From NCBI GenBank assembly GCA_903813345.2, contig CAIIXF020000012.1, positions 25,368,184-25,432,183 on the forward strand: a DNA stretch of 64,000 nucleotides, written 5' to 3'. Position 1 is the stretch's first letter, and each line of letters starts with the position of its first letter. The translations under genes and the position numbers were made by a program. Below, in pieces: positions 46,881-58,979 of the stretch. The DNA is from Owenia fusiformis (Eukaryota > Annelida > Polychaeta > Sabellida > Oweniidae). The notes beneath the pieces were generated by a model that had not been told where the DNA came from, did not search any database, and saw nothing but the letters and a program-made list of their open reading frames with translations.

Positions 46881-48704
46881 TCAATCTCTTATTACATTGT
46901 TTAAAGTGTTTTGTCAAAGAAAACAAGAGAATAGGTAAAGAAACTGCTGACATAGTCCTGATTTTCATCTTCAATTTATCATGGTATCCAACAACACAAT
47001 TTTGAATAGGTTTCAGCTGTGGGTGAGGTTTGCCTTATCGAAATCAAAAATTAAAAAATCCGATAGCCGGGCAAATATTTTTCAACTAGGAACCGGGACA
47101 TATAAATCATATGTCCCGGCATAAGCCGTTCTCTGGTATGTCCCGCCCCGGGAAGTCACGTGGCAAGTATTCGCAGTGAACTATACAAAAGACGAAACTA
47201 TTTCTGAGACTAAATACGAGGAGAAATGATTTGCGTGATATCAGAAAATCAGATTCTTTTCAATTTCCTGTGATCAACTGACGAAAGGAAGGAGGTGTAG
47301 ATAATTCCTTGGCCAAATTTATTATACATGGGGGAAAAACTTAAGAATACGACCGAATGAGAGAATAAATTGATTTTTCGACTGTCGGACATCATATTAA
47401 TAATGTTTTAAATATAATATCTTTCAGTTGTCAATCCTGGATACGATTTTTTCTCGATTTAAACTTATGTATAAGTCATGTTGCGGATTATCATTTGGCA
47501 CAAAGTTAGACAATATTACAGCTGTAATTCATGCATTTAGACCGTCGCTTTTTTAATTGACGTAAGTTGTCAAAGTATAAACCTCCATTGGTAATATAAC
47601 CGAGTTCCGTCAATATAACAAAAGCGGGAGACTAAATATATGAATTGCAACTCCATTTACAAAACAAATCAAGGAAACTTATTAAAACTAGACTATATTT
47701 TCTAGCTTTGTGCCAAATTATAATCTGCAACTTGACTTATAAGTAGGTTTTAATCGAGAAAACAAAAAAACTCGTAACCAGGAAGTTCATCCATTTTGTT
47801 ACATTGACGTTCTATCAAAGTAACTAGTTGTGGAACAGTGATTGTAGCAGTGTCCTTTCAGTTAGAGTCAGCCAAACCCCTAATTATATCGATTCGACAC
47901 TACACTGTTTTAGTGCAGTCTTGGATAAACACAAAGCGCGCACGTGTCTCAAACTCGCAACATTGTGGTTACAGAGCCAATTCGCATAGCCTGATTATAT
48001 CTGGCTACGAGACAGCTTGTACCCTTTGCATTCGACTTCACTTCTTAAAAGAGAGCTTCGGCTGTATTTTATAACTAGACTCTGTGTGCAGGCTAGACAG
48101 CTTGCTTCTCGTTGAACAAACTGTATCTGCTCTTTTATGAGTACAAGTATCTACAACTATTTTTGATGTTATGAGTGTTGGATAGACTATCAATCTTTTC
48201 AATTTTTATTAATGACTTTAATGACTTCAGTATGAATGAAATGTCCCTTGGAGTTCTGGTCTTTGATGCGGAATCATGTGTGGAAGGGGAGGGGGCCGCT
48301 GGACACTGTTTATTCTCACATTAGATGCTTATATCAGTGGCGGATCCAGAAGTTGACAAGGGGGGAGGAGGAATTGTGAGTCAGGAAAAAATGTTCCCAT
48401 TTAATTTTTTGAGGCCCTACAAAATGTCTGGGCCCAAAAACTTTTGAGGTTCTAAAAATGTTTTCCCCACACTGGATCCACCACAGCTTTCTGTGTACCC
48501 CAATAAATGTGCGTTCGGTTTCCTTTTTTTAATTTTTCATTTCGATAAGGCAAACCTCACTCACAGCTGAAACCTATTCAAAATTCTGTAGTTGGATACC
48601 ATGATAAATTGAAGATGAAAATCAGGACTATGTCAGCAGTTTCTTTACCTATTCTCTTGTTTTCTTTGACAAAACACTTTAAAATGTAATAAGAGATTGA
48701 TTAC
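46876..48704. mobile_element. Inverted-repeat pair enclosing nested elements
   Basis: 46876-47057 ('caatctcttattacattg', 'ggtaaagaaactgctgac', 'ggcaaacctcac' in reverse) is the reverse complement of 48520-48704. The 1.46-kb interior holds a smaller foldback (47430-47790) and a possible gggcc-type MITE (48336-48490). A diverged direct copy of the right arm follows at 48725-48930. Confidence 0.75.
47430..47790. mobile_element. Foldback, about 360 bp
   Basis: 47438-47512 ('cctggatacgattttttctc', 'aagtcatgttgcggatta') pairs with 47697-47790 ('aatctgcaacttgactta', 'cgtaaccaggaagttc'). No ORF. It is nested in the larger inverted repeat. Confidence 0.7.
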
Positions 48705-48994
48705 TGGAAACAGTGATTCAAATCTGCTTTTTTCAGCATTTATATTTGGGTCTTGAAATTTTTCCTGTCGTCCACCATTTTGTTTTAGTTGGATATCTTG
48801 ATGAATTGAGGATAAAGGTCAGCTATTATAGCAGCATTTTCCTTACAAATTCACTTATTTTATTTTACAAACACGTTTCCCAATGTAATAGAGTGATTGA
48901 TTACTGAAAACAATGCTTCATATCAGCATTTTAGAATACTACTACCTTGTGTTACCCCACTGTAGCGCCTCTTGCCAATGTTCTATCAATAAAT

Positions 48995-49320
48995 AAGATG
49001 ATATCATACACGAAATATGCATTTATGTCAAATTATGTGGTATAATATACAGAAACACAGTAAACGTTGTCTTAAGAATACCACCTTGTATAACCCAGCT
49101 TTAACGGCTTTTGCCCCTGTTCCTATCAATATATCGATTTTTTAAAAATCATTTGATACCATACACGAAATATGCATTTATGTCAAATTATGTGGTATAA
49201 GATACAGAAACACAGTAAACGTTGTCTTAAGAATACCACCTTGTATAACCCAGCTTTAGCTGCTTTTGCCCCTGTTCCTATCAATATATCGATGTTTTAA
49301 AAATCATTTGATAAGATGCA
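48995..49320 (+). repeat. Tandem duplication, period about 151 bp
   Basis: 'atacacgaaatatgcattta' to 'cccctgttcctatcaata' occurs at 49008-49140 and 49159-49290, nearly identical. The part 'ttaagaataccaccttgt' and 'ttttgcccctgtt' is related to the outer arm of the foldback at 3713-6709. Confidence 0.8.
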
Positions 49321-49329
49321 CGAAATACA

Positions 49330-51320
49330 CGAAATGTGCACAATGCAAATATGTGATAAAAAGTAAAGACTTGACAGGTACAAATATTTGCAAATTGGGA
49401 AAAACGTTAGTATTTCATGTTTTGAGGTATAGGACAACTAAATGACATAACTTTCTAAACAAAACGAAGGAGAGATGTGTGACAATTATATAAAACACAA
49501 TGTTTCGGGTAAATTAATTGCATTCTTATCAAATGAATATACTATAATCTAGTAATTGTCGACGTGAAACTGCTTAAAATGCAATAACAAAAACATGTTT
49601 TTTCAAGCAAATGTTATCAAATTATGTTTGGTATAGTAGGCCCAATTGCAAATGGATAGATTTGCTCTCTTATCACCATTCAAAATAAAAAAATAAATGA
49701 AACTATTTGTATACCTTGAACAAGGCTAATATTTAAGAATGCAATTATTTTAAATATGTTGATTTTTAGAAAAATAAAGGGGCATGCGTATGTATTAAAG
49801 GTTGTATATAACTATGTGTATACTTTTCTTTATTTAGCCTATACATTTAGAGTGGATATTCATCTTTCAATCAATGTGAGGAAAATGTAAATTGATAAAA
49901 TATTGACGGAGTGGGAGCTGTTACAATGACCCCTACTTTTAGCAATTTTCAGAACGTTTCGTCCTGTGTATTTAATAAGAGGCGATACCATTGCCGTTTT
50001 TTTACTTATTTCTTGAAAGCATTATACGTTATTGTTGTCATATATGTGTATTAATATGAGGAATCGATTGTAATATGATGAAAGAACGCCTATTTTACAC
50101 TAGTTAGAGTTAATTTGGTATATAAATGTGAAATAATTTGGGATATCCACTAACAGTTTGGGGGTTTCTCCAAAGCTATCGTTCTTAGCATAATTAATGG
50201 TGTCATGTTATATTTTATTTTCCCAAAAGCGGGCTACACGTATTACGTCATCAATATGGGATTGGATGGTATGGTGACATTCATTGTGACACTTGTTTTG
50301 AGGAATTCCTAACAACTGCCAAATACTTTCACTTTCGTTATTATAGTACTTTCAGATTTGATTAATTAGAAAACGAAAGCGTAATTATTTCGCAAGGTCC
50401 ATTTTTCGTTCAATATGATTTCTCTGTTCCTCAACACTCTGTTCTTTACAAAAACCTAAAATGTCTAGGCAAGAACTATCGTATTATGTCACTTTTGAGA
50501 TCCTGGCTCAAGTAGTACATCCATTTTGTTATAAAGACGTAATGTCTTTATAACCAGGTGGGGATCACATTCAGTGTATCTGTGATATGTAAAAATGATA
50601 TATATTTTGTTTTTAAAGAGATTTACATACATATGCCATCTATTATTCTTGTTCAGTTCACTTCGCATAATTTAGATTTAAGTGCGTTTGATGTTTGAGC
50701 GTATTTATAAGCTTACAAATTATTTCAAAAATGCGTCGTGAAAATGGAACAGGCGATATGAGTGGATGCTGAGTTGTTGTTGTTGCACGAACTCCTGGAA
50801 CTGAAAAGGAAGGGATGGTGTGTTCGTTGCAAAATGGCTGAATTTCCCGGGAATCAGAATTTGATAATAAGATTTTTTGTTTTCACGATACGATTTAATC
50901 ACTAAAAAATTACATCCTCGAAATTTGAGCTAAAAAGTTGACACGTATTTAGTGCGTAGATTCAGGTTTCGAAATATGAGTTCAAATCAGTTAAAACAAT
51001 AGGAGAAATAATCCCAGAGTTCAATGATGACCTACGCTTATAATGTAAATCTGTACGGTATTGAGATAACCCACGTCTCTGATTGGTCAAAATCGACAAC
51101 TTTTGATGGCCTCAAAATTTTCGAAATGCGCTTCGAATAGTATCGTGTTCATTTCTGGCGTGTTTTGTAATCGAAAACTAACTGTTGAGAATTCGCGCAA
51201 ACGAATTCGAAGGTGGTGCGCAAGAGACGTAATTGTGTATGTTAACTCTTAAACTCTTGGGTTTTCCCTCCTCTTAGTTAAATAATTTAGAGATTACAAA
51301 ATTCTGCTTCTGGACGTCCG
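49330..51320. other. Intergenic, little recognised
   Basis: No gene supported. An 11-bp perfect inverted repeat with a 5-base loop (gttataaagac...gtctttataac) lies at 50528-50554. The minus-strand ORF at 50720-50902 is unconvincing. Confidence 0.4.
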
Positions 51321-51326
51321 GTTCGA

Positions 51327-51493
51327 AAGAAATGATGGTCCCCCAGGGATTATGGTCCCCTTTCTTAACGACGGTCCTTACTGGCCCTGATTGCGTATAA
51401 GATAATGAGGGAACGAGTTGTATTTAGGTCACCACATAAATCAATGGAGAGTAGGACCATAATTTGAGAGGACCTCCTACCCTTTTACACCGG
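51327..51493 (-). repeat. Dispersed repeat, 'agggccagtaagggcc' family (reverse)
   Basis: Reverse-complement copy of the repeat at 54692-54856: 'ggtcccctttcttaacga', 'tactggccctgattg', 'ggagagtaggaccataat', ending near 'acccttttacaccgg'. Confidence 0.75.
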
Positions 51494-52852
51494 CCATGTT
51501 GAACCAAAGACATGGTGTTTTCGTTTTCTGTTGATCCCCAGTAGTCATGCATAAACGAAGTGTGCAAACTGCAACAAGGCTCCGAGCTACCTTGTGCTTA
51601 TTGGATAAAATTCAACATAATGTAGCTAATTAAGTGTAGCAACAACTGGAATCTGACTGCAGTTTACACGGCCCCATGAATACATGCTTGTGCGACACGT
51701 ACATTCGTTCTGAGCTTTCCCACGTGTGGGTCAATATAGTTTATTTTAGCTTTAGTTTACAAGAAACATTTATTTACCTGATAACAAACTAAAACTGAAC
51801 ACTCATTTTGGAGGAGCGATGTCTGCTTCAAGTAAAGAAATTTCTAAATGTCGAGAAAGTTTGTGACTACCCAACAGTAACGATAACAACGACTTGAAGA
51901 ACAGCGGAGAACACGAGATCATCGTACAAGTTTGATGTAAGTATACGATTGGAATTTTGATGCCTCATTATACAGTCTATTATATTGCTTCAGGGGTAAG
52001 GAGTTGAACCTGAAAAATAAGAAATCAAACTACTAAATTGTGCCATAATATAGAAAAATATATTTTTAGTAAACCTAATTATTTTAGTAAACCTGGTTAC
52101 AGATCAATGGCAACTCCAGGAAATGCTAATATTTCAAGAAAAGTCATTCAAAATGGCCGCCTTTTCAATTTTACAAATTTCCTCTCCAAGTTTCTCAATA
52201 ACACTGAATTCCCATTGACCACTTCGTTTACTTAGAGAAGACAATGAAATGATACTTTCCTGAAAAAAGCAAGGAAATACACACATGCCTTCATTTTCAT
52301 TTGTACATTTGTCATTTGTATATACTCCCATATATCATTTACATGGCCATGGTAACATGTTTTTTTAATCTAATTATGAGGGGCTAATGGGGCAACCCTA
52401 GTATGTATCCAACAGACTGACCAGAAGTCAGTCTGTTATGATGTACTACTTTCCTGTGGAAATTGCAGTGAAATTTTTTGCACAAAATTATCAATTGGAG
52501 GAAACATTTTTCCAATAAAATAAACATTACAAAATTTCAAGTAAATAGTAAGGTACAATTAAATGCAATGAAAAGTAACACAGCATATTGTCTAGTGGAA
52601 ATAAAGCTAGTTGAAGTAAAAATGTGCAAATTAATTTTACCCAATCGGCCATTTTGAATGGCACTTCCTATGTAAACAAATATTTGGAATTACCAAACTT
52701 TAACATAGGTGCCTTATAGTCTGAATATAATTCAGACTAAATAGGATATAGTCTAGGGGCAACCCCCTCTTGGCAGGATGGGCGCCCAAATTTTGTAATC
52801 CCCAATAAGGGGGCCTTTTTGTTATTACTTGGCCTTTTGGGACCTATTTTTA

Positions 52853-53240
52853 AAGGACGATTCTCGGTTTGGAGAACGAAGTTCATCAATCTAAATGAGC
52901 ATTATCCCTGCTTCGGACAAATTTGATTTTTTTTACATAATATAGATTTGAATGTCTTCTTTTGAATAGTCATAATTTAATTTGGGTAATATTTCTAGAT
53001 TTTTCGCAAAAAATATTAGCGCAGTACACTGAACTTCTTTCCCCAAATCGAGACTTGTATTTTATTGAATCGGTCTATTTGAGCATTATCCCTGCTTCAG
53101 ACCAATTTGTTATTTTTACATCTTGTAGATTTAATTGTCCTCTTTTGAATATTCATAGTTTAATTTGGGTAATATTTCTATATTTTTCATGAAAAAATTT
53201 TTAGCCCAGGAGGCTGTTCTCCAAACCGAGAATCGTCCTT
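52853..53240. mobile_element. PIF/Harbinger-like MITE, TTA duplication
   Basis: Ends AAGGACGATTCTCGGTTTGG inverted at both sides, flanked by TTA (52850-52852 and 53241-53243), the target size and sequence of PIF/Harbinger elements. It contains two direct repeats of about 185 bp ('gagcattatccctgcttc', 'ttaatttgggtaatatttct'). It interrupts an older gggcc-rich repeat (about 52735-53310). Confidence 0.75.
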
Positions 53241-53602
53241 TTATGTCAAACAAAAGTTTGGGCCCAATGGCCCGAAATTTTAATTTAGGGTAAAAAGTGA
53301 GTAGATCCAGCTCCTGTAATTCTTTCATATTCTTTCGTATTCATGAACATTTATTTAAATCACACCCATGCCCAATTAGATTGCCACATATGATCAAGCA
53401 TGAACTTTTGCTCTCTCGGAGCTGTGCAACAATACCATTGCTCGTATTTGGTAAATCCCCCCCCCTCCACTGTGTACCTAGTAAGTATCGCCGCGAGTTT
53501 GTAAGATATTCATTGTCAACTTAATTTTCTCAAATTAATTTTTCTCAAAGTGTACTAACTTTCGTAACTAGTCACCTTTTGGAAAAATGAAAAAATACAA
53601 CG

Positions 53603-54367
53603 TAGGGGACAGCGGGGTAAAAAGTGGCCCTTTGTGCCCTACTTCTGTACAAGACAATTTGGAAAAACCTACAATTTAAAGAAGGTTTCTGATAAAACGG
53701 CCATTCTTGCCTCACGGTGGCCCTTCTTGCCCCAGTACCACACAAAATCATTTTTCAAAAATGAGGGGCATATTAGCAATTCAAAAATTTATTTCAAAAT
53801 CAATACTAGGCTTATTGTATCTCAGAGAACCGATGTTCCGTGTCTTAATAAACATGGGTCAGCCAGGCCAACTGTTCCGCAATTTGAGTATTTGTCACGC
53901 ATTTGCTGGAAAATTTGAAGTCACGCCAGATTTTTTTGCGTGACAGAATATGTCACGCAAATATACGCGTAATACGCAAAATACGCATTTTACCTGATTA
54001 TTGTCCAGCAAAAATATTCCTGTAGTAAACTTCCAAAAAATGATCGCCGATACAGCACAAAACCGTACGCCGAAAGAAACGAAAGCATTTTGTAATCCTT
54101 TTGACAGATCGCTAACAAAGCGAGCGCGAGAATTTTGACTTTTTAGGTGTCAAAATTTTGGTTACATGCAATAAAATTTGAAACAAGGTGCTTAAAATGT
54201 GGCCAAGGTGTTCAGATTTGGACCAAAATTGTAAGGCACTCGTGTTAGGTGTTCCCAAGTAATTTACAGGCCTGATTCAGCGGACAGAAACTCTAGCAAA
54301 ATATCGTTACAATTAAGCTGTTAAAAATGACTGCTCTTAGGGTGTCCGTCTTGCCCCGCTTTCCCCT
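53603..54367. mobile_element. Inverted-repeat element with TAGGGGA.AGCGGGG ends
   Basis: The left end taggggacagcgggg (53603) is matched by ccccgctttccccta ending at 54367. A related 'cggtggcccttcttgcccc' lies just inside. The ORFs at 53634-53943 overlap in two frames and show no domain. It is a non-autonomous DNA element of about 765 bp. Confidence 0.6.
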
Positions 54368-54691
54368 AAATGAATCTAGATACAGGAAAACGTAGCAAGC
54401 CACCGTAAGTGATGTATCATTTTGAAGGGCTAGACCCCGCGCTAGACCCATATGTTTTTTGAAAAAAATATGATATGCAAATGATCAAAATCGGACCAAT
54501 GGAGACTCCTAAGGATAGCAATAAAGCACAGTTCTAATGGGTCTCCAAGGGAGCCCTGATAAAAAATGCCGCTGGAAAAATGCATAATGCCTTGGTCACA
54601 TTTGCCCCGATTTTCAACCCTTTCGGCGTCCAGACGATTGAGTATTTTGTTCAAATTTGAATACAATATTGAGCAAAATACTCACTCTTCC

Positions 54692-54856
54692 GGTGTAAAA
54701 TGGTAGGAGGTCCTATCAAATTATGGTCCTACTCTCCATTAATTTATAATTTGTGACCTAAATACAACTCTCCCTCATTATCTTATACACAATCAGGGCC
54801 AGTAAGGGCCGTTAAGAAAGGGGACCAAAATCCCTGGGGACCATCATTTCTCGATG
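54692..54856 (+). repeat. Dispersed repeat, 'agggccagtaagggcc' family (full)
   Basis: Fullest copy: 'ttccggtgtaaaatggtagg', 'gtcctatcaaattatggtcc', 'ttatacacaatcagggcc', 'aagaaaggggaccaaaatcc', 'ctggggaccatcatttctcg'. Confidence 0.75.
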
Positions 54857-55269
54857 GATTGGAGCGAAATGTTACCCAGGCACTATTTATCAATTTCTGT
54901 ACAAACACTAAAAAAATTCATGACTTTGCGTTAAGGTTTTACAAGTTTACAGGGGACCCAGTTACAGGCCGCGAAAAAATGTGAAAACAAAAAAATTCCA
55001 CATCTCCCACTTCTCACATCTGGGGACCAAAACGCCGCTAAAACGAGGGACTTTGGAAACAAAAGCAATGTCTCGACTGAAAGGTGTTTCTATGAAGGTT
55101 TTAATGTGACAAGTTTGAAGAAAAACGGCGTACTGTGAGACTCGCATTCATTGATTTTCCAAAGACAGGGTAGATTTGAAATTCAAATTAACAGTTTTGC
55201 GGGGCGTCTTGGTTTCGACACGTCCCGGTGAGTTAGTAGAGCGTGAAAATGCAACATTTCATATTTGTT

Positions 55270-55565
55270 AGTAATGAGGCGGATCTAGCAATTAACAAGG
55301 GGGTCAGACTTTGAGTCTGGAAATTTATTTGGGCCTCTATTTCCCAAGCTTTGAAAAGTTGAAAATGCCTATTTTGATAAAATGCCCGAAAAGGACTAAA
55401 AATGACAAATTATGCCCTAAGACCCTGAATTTTTGAGGCACTAAGTTACAACATTTTTGGGAACAAAAAGCCCCATTTTTGAGGCCCTACAGAATTTTGA
55501 GGCCCAAAAACTAAACCTAAATCCTGGACCCACTAAGGGGGGGGGCACTAAGGGGGGGGGATAGT
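55270..55565. repeat. Degraded relative of the gggcc MITE
   Basis: Starts 'gaggcggatctagcaatta', ends 'cctggacccactaagggggg', with 'tttgggcctc' and 'tgaggcccaaaaa' inside. The ends resemble CACTGGCGGATC but are decayed. Confidence 0.5.
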
Positions 55566-58059
55566 AGGAACATAAGACATTTTGCTTTGACTGACGTAAG
55601 GCGTAAATTCGATCTATTTTTTCTTTAGGACATTGTATAAGTTCATGTCGGCTTATGGCAAAATAATTGTGGTGTGCATTCCTTGATCCGAATCGAAAAC
55701 GGGGGAAAGCAGTGGAGTAAATAGGAACGGCACAAATTTGCGTTCTGTCGTTTGAAATAGCGAACGTTTCTGTCATTGAACCACATAAATGGGTGTTCGG
55801 TAAAGTTCTGCATATACGATACGAACGACATAAATTTGTGTTCGGTCAACTGAAATAGCGAACGTTCGCTTTTCTTCCATATTAATCTGTAATTGAAGCA
55901 AGGAAATATGCGTTCCATAAAACACTGCATACGTGCGAAAAACTTCCCGGTAAGATTTTTTTTGTTATTTTAAATCTTTTGAGGTGGAGAAACAACGTGT
56001 AGGGTTTGTAAGTGTCGCAAGAAATAACCACGAGGCGGATTTCTTTGACTGCAATTATTTGGAGGCGCAGCGCCTCAGTAATTTCAATGTAGCCTAGGGA
56101 AGCAAAGAAATGAAATCAGCATAAAAATATAGATCTAGGCCTACTAGCCTATCTAGATCTCTATACTCTAAAAACTATGCTGTTCGAAAATCAAAAAATC
56201 CATTTTCTGAAAAAGTTCATGTATTCCACAGGATCTTGTAGCACCTTATATGGTATTGTTTATGATGACTGATATGGGGCTGCCTGATATGGGGCTTTAT
56301 ATAGAGAAGGATTAGAACGCCGACAAATTTCGAAAACTGGAAGTAAAAAAATATATGAATTATTGGTCAGAATTTTATAATGAGGGTCTCATTATCTTCT
56401 GTAAGATAAATGTCACTGCCTAACATTTAGATAAATTTAAATAAAAAAGTTTCTGTACTTTCTGATACCCATGCTAACGACCGTTAGGTGCTATACAACC
56501 AAAACTCACCTTTATAGCGATTTCTCCCCAAATCTTTCGCCAATTAACTTGTCCTTTACTCGTAGAATCATTGACCCACTAGAGATTTGTAGGGATGCTG
56601 CGCTTATGCTGTTCAGCCTGTAAAAATATGTTATTTTGCCGTTTTAAAAATGAAATGTGATTTCGTAGATATTTTGGCAAATTCTAGCGGCCATCTTTGT
56701 ATAATTCGGAGTGAATAATTATGACGTAAATTTTGAACCAATCAAATTGCAGAACCCCGGAGAAGAGCGAAATTCAAAATTTTAACAATCCTGGTCTTCC
56801 CAGTACCCACTTGACCCAAACAAACAGCGTTATGCTGGCTTTGAATTAGCTGTAAACAGAGATTAGTGATCTTCACTAAGATTCATGGCTATGATGATTC
56901 CTCGTGGTTGAGTAGCTTCTTGGCGCAAAATGTTGACTAAGCCAAATAAACCACATGCTTTTATTTATTTATATAGAGCACAGCCAATCAGCAGTCGGCA
57001 TTCATTCATAATATCTATTTATGATTTAAAATATATTTGGGCAGCCAGTAAAACATTAAAAAAAACAAAAGATAAATATATATTTTTGTTTATTAACTAT
57101 TAACTTAATTTTTAATAGCCCCTTTCTATATAGACTTATGAAAGGTCAGACGGGTCAAGTTTACTACGTCATTATTTCAAGATGGCGGCAGAGAATCGAT
57201 CAAACAGTCGTATTTTTAAAATTAGTATGCTTTTACACATTTTTGAACAATAATAGTACAATTGGAACAGCGTATACCATTGCGTATGTGTGTATTACAA
57301 CTGGATCAAAACAGAGATCAATCGACGAAACATTGAGGGAGAAATCGATCGATAAGGTAAACTATGAAAAATATGTCTGTATAGGACTTTATGGTCTGAT
57401 GCTAAGGTAACAGATAAGACGAAAAAATCATATTTGCAGCGTGTCTACAAGTAATATAATGACATGTATGTTGCCGCTAAATAATTTTTCTTAAAAATGA
57501 GACCCTTATTGTGGAATTCTGAACAATAGTTTTTTTTATTTTTTCATTTACAGAACCCGGAAGTAGTGAAGTGTTCTTCCCCTTATTACTTCTTATAGGG
57601 CCTATCATAGTGCTATAGGGCCTATCATAGTGCTCATCTCATATCATAGTGCTACATGTCTCTGTGATGTATTCCTTCTGAATCATTCAGCCTACTTACA
57701 TTTGATGAATCACGGAGTTTTATGGCCAAGTGTTTTTATCGGGGTTTTTATCCATTTCATAGCTAGGAACAGAAATACTCGAAAATCGAAGGACAGGTCA
57801 GTCATTTTAACAGAAAAATTCTCATTGCCCTGTGTTTGAGAACCGTCAGATTTCCGAATATCGGGCAAGTTTATCTAGATCTAACAGGGGTGAAAAATGA
57901 CATTTATCTTGACTTTGTTCAGTACAAAGACCAATTAAAGAACCAATTAGTATAAATTTGTCAATCCCGGGAACTGTAGGACAGATTTTCTCTCCAACTA
58001 TAACATTTTACTTAATCCAAGTTACATGGTTAACTAAAGACTGTATCCGGCTTTCTGGG
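55566..58059. other. Intergenic, nothing recognised
   Basis: No gene supported. A 23-bp direct duplication (tatagggcctatcatagtgc) lies at 57594-57640. The plus-strand ORF at 57138-57410 lacks domain features. Confidence 0.35.
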
Positions 58060-58493
58060 AAATTAGGTCAAGTTTTTATCTAGGTCAAAGGTCAGGAACT
58101 AGGTCAAATCTTACATTTTCAACATTCTTCATCATATCTTCGTCAATATTCTTTGTAACGCCTTCATCTTTTTTTCATTGTGTAGCTTAGAAAAAGGCGA
58201 ATCAAAGGTTTTGACATCAGAATTTTGATTACTCTTACCGATTTTGAGATATGGCCTCCGGAAAGTAGGTCAGAACAAAAAGTTCTCCTAATTCAACATG
58301 TGAGTTATGATATAAGTGTAGAATGATCTCAGGAATCCGAATCTGCAAACCAAATTGGGATCGGACTTCCGGTTCGGAAGTTATGGCGTTTTAAAAGCTC
58401 AAAAATCGCTAAATTTGGTGCCTATGTTAAGTCAATGGGAAAAAAGACTTTTTCGAAGCGTGAAATACAAGATATAGACTGAATACAGCTTAA

Positions 58494-58979
58494 ACCTGCA
58501 CATCGCTCCAAAACGCAATATGTTGACATATATTGTTTTTACATTTTTAAGCTCTAATATAAAGTTTATGTAAATAAAAATTGTTTTTTCTGCGTAATAT
58601 CAAAGAACAATCATTTAGTTAAAAAAAAAAAAAGGCGAGTGCGGGATTCGAACCCGGGCCTCCCGCGTGCTAAGCGAGAATTCTACCGCTACACCACCGT
58701 GTGTTATGAATGGTGGAAGTAATTAAAAGCTACTTATTTTGAATGCTATGATTCGGAAGTGACGTCACATTTTTCATTTAGAAATCTTTCCAAAATCATA
58801 TCGTCGGCGCCGATCAAAGCAATTCAATGAAAAATCTTTGAAATGACACATTTATCGTAAGTATTTCTACACAAGATTTGCCCCATTTGTTCATCATTCT
58901 ATAATCTTTCATTAAGCTCAAAATGATAAAGTTCACCCCCGAAACAACCCAAGATTGCGTTTTGGAGCGATGTGCAGGT
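58494..58979. mobile_element. TTAA-flanked MITE carrying a tRNA-like sequence
   Basis: Perfect inverted ends ACCTGCACATCGCTCCAAAA(CGCAAT), 26 bp, with TTAA at 58490-58493 and 58980-58983. The neighbouring tandem units have a single TTAA at the matching place ('cagcttaacattctg', 59452 and 59931), so these are empty sites. TTAA duplication is typical of piggyBac-type (also Kolobok) transposition. It carries no transposase. Confidence 0.88.
58634..58703 (-). tRNA. tRNA-like pseudogene, anticodon position AGC
   Basis: The minus strand shows a 'gtagcggtagaattctcgc' D-arm side, anticodon stem CTCGC/GCGGG closing loop TTAGCAC, and a T-arm with gggttcgaatccc (a good B box). It is followed by a run of 13 T, a Pol III terminator. 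The body resembles tRNA-Gly with the anticodon changed to AGC (Ala). The acceptor stem does not pair (CACACGG against ACTCGCC) and the D stem has a mismatch, so it is probably not a working tRNA. Confidence 0.55.

Noticed and set aside
53634-53943. Overlapping ORFs as a possible transposase
   Set aside because: They overlap in two frames inside a small inverted-repeat element and show no catalytic motif.
57138-57410. 90-aa ORF after a 'caagatggcgg' start-like motif
   Set aside because: No domain, no splice or promoter context, and composition like its surroundings.
58634-58703. A functional tRNA-Ala or tRNA-Gly gene
   Set aside because: The acceptor stem does not pair and the D stem is mismatched; kept only as a tRNA-like pseudogene.
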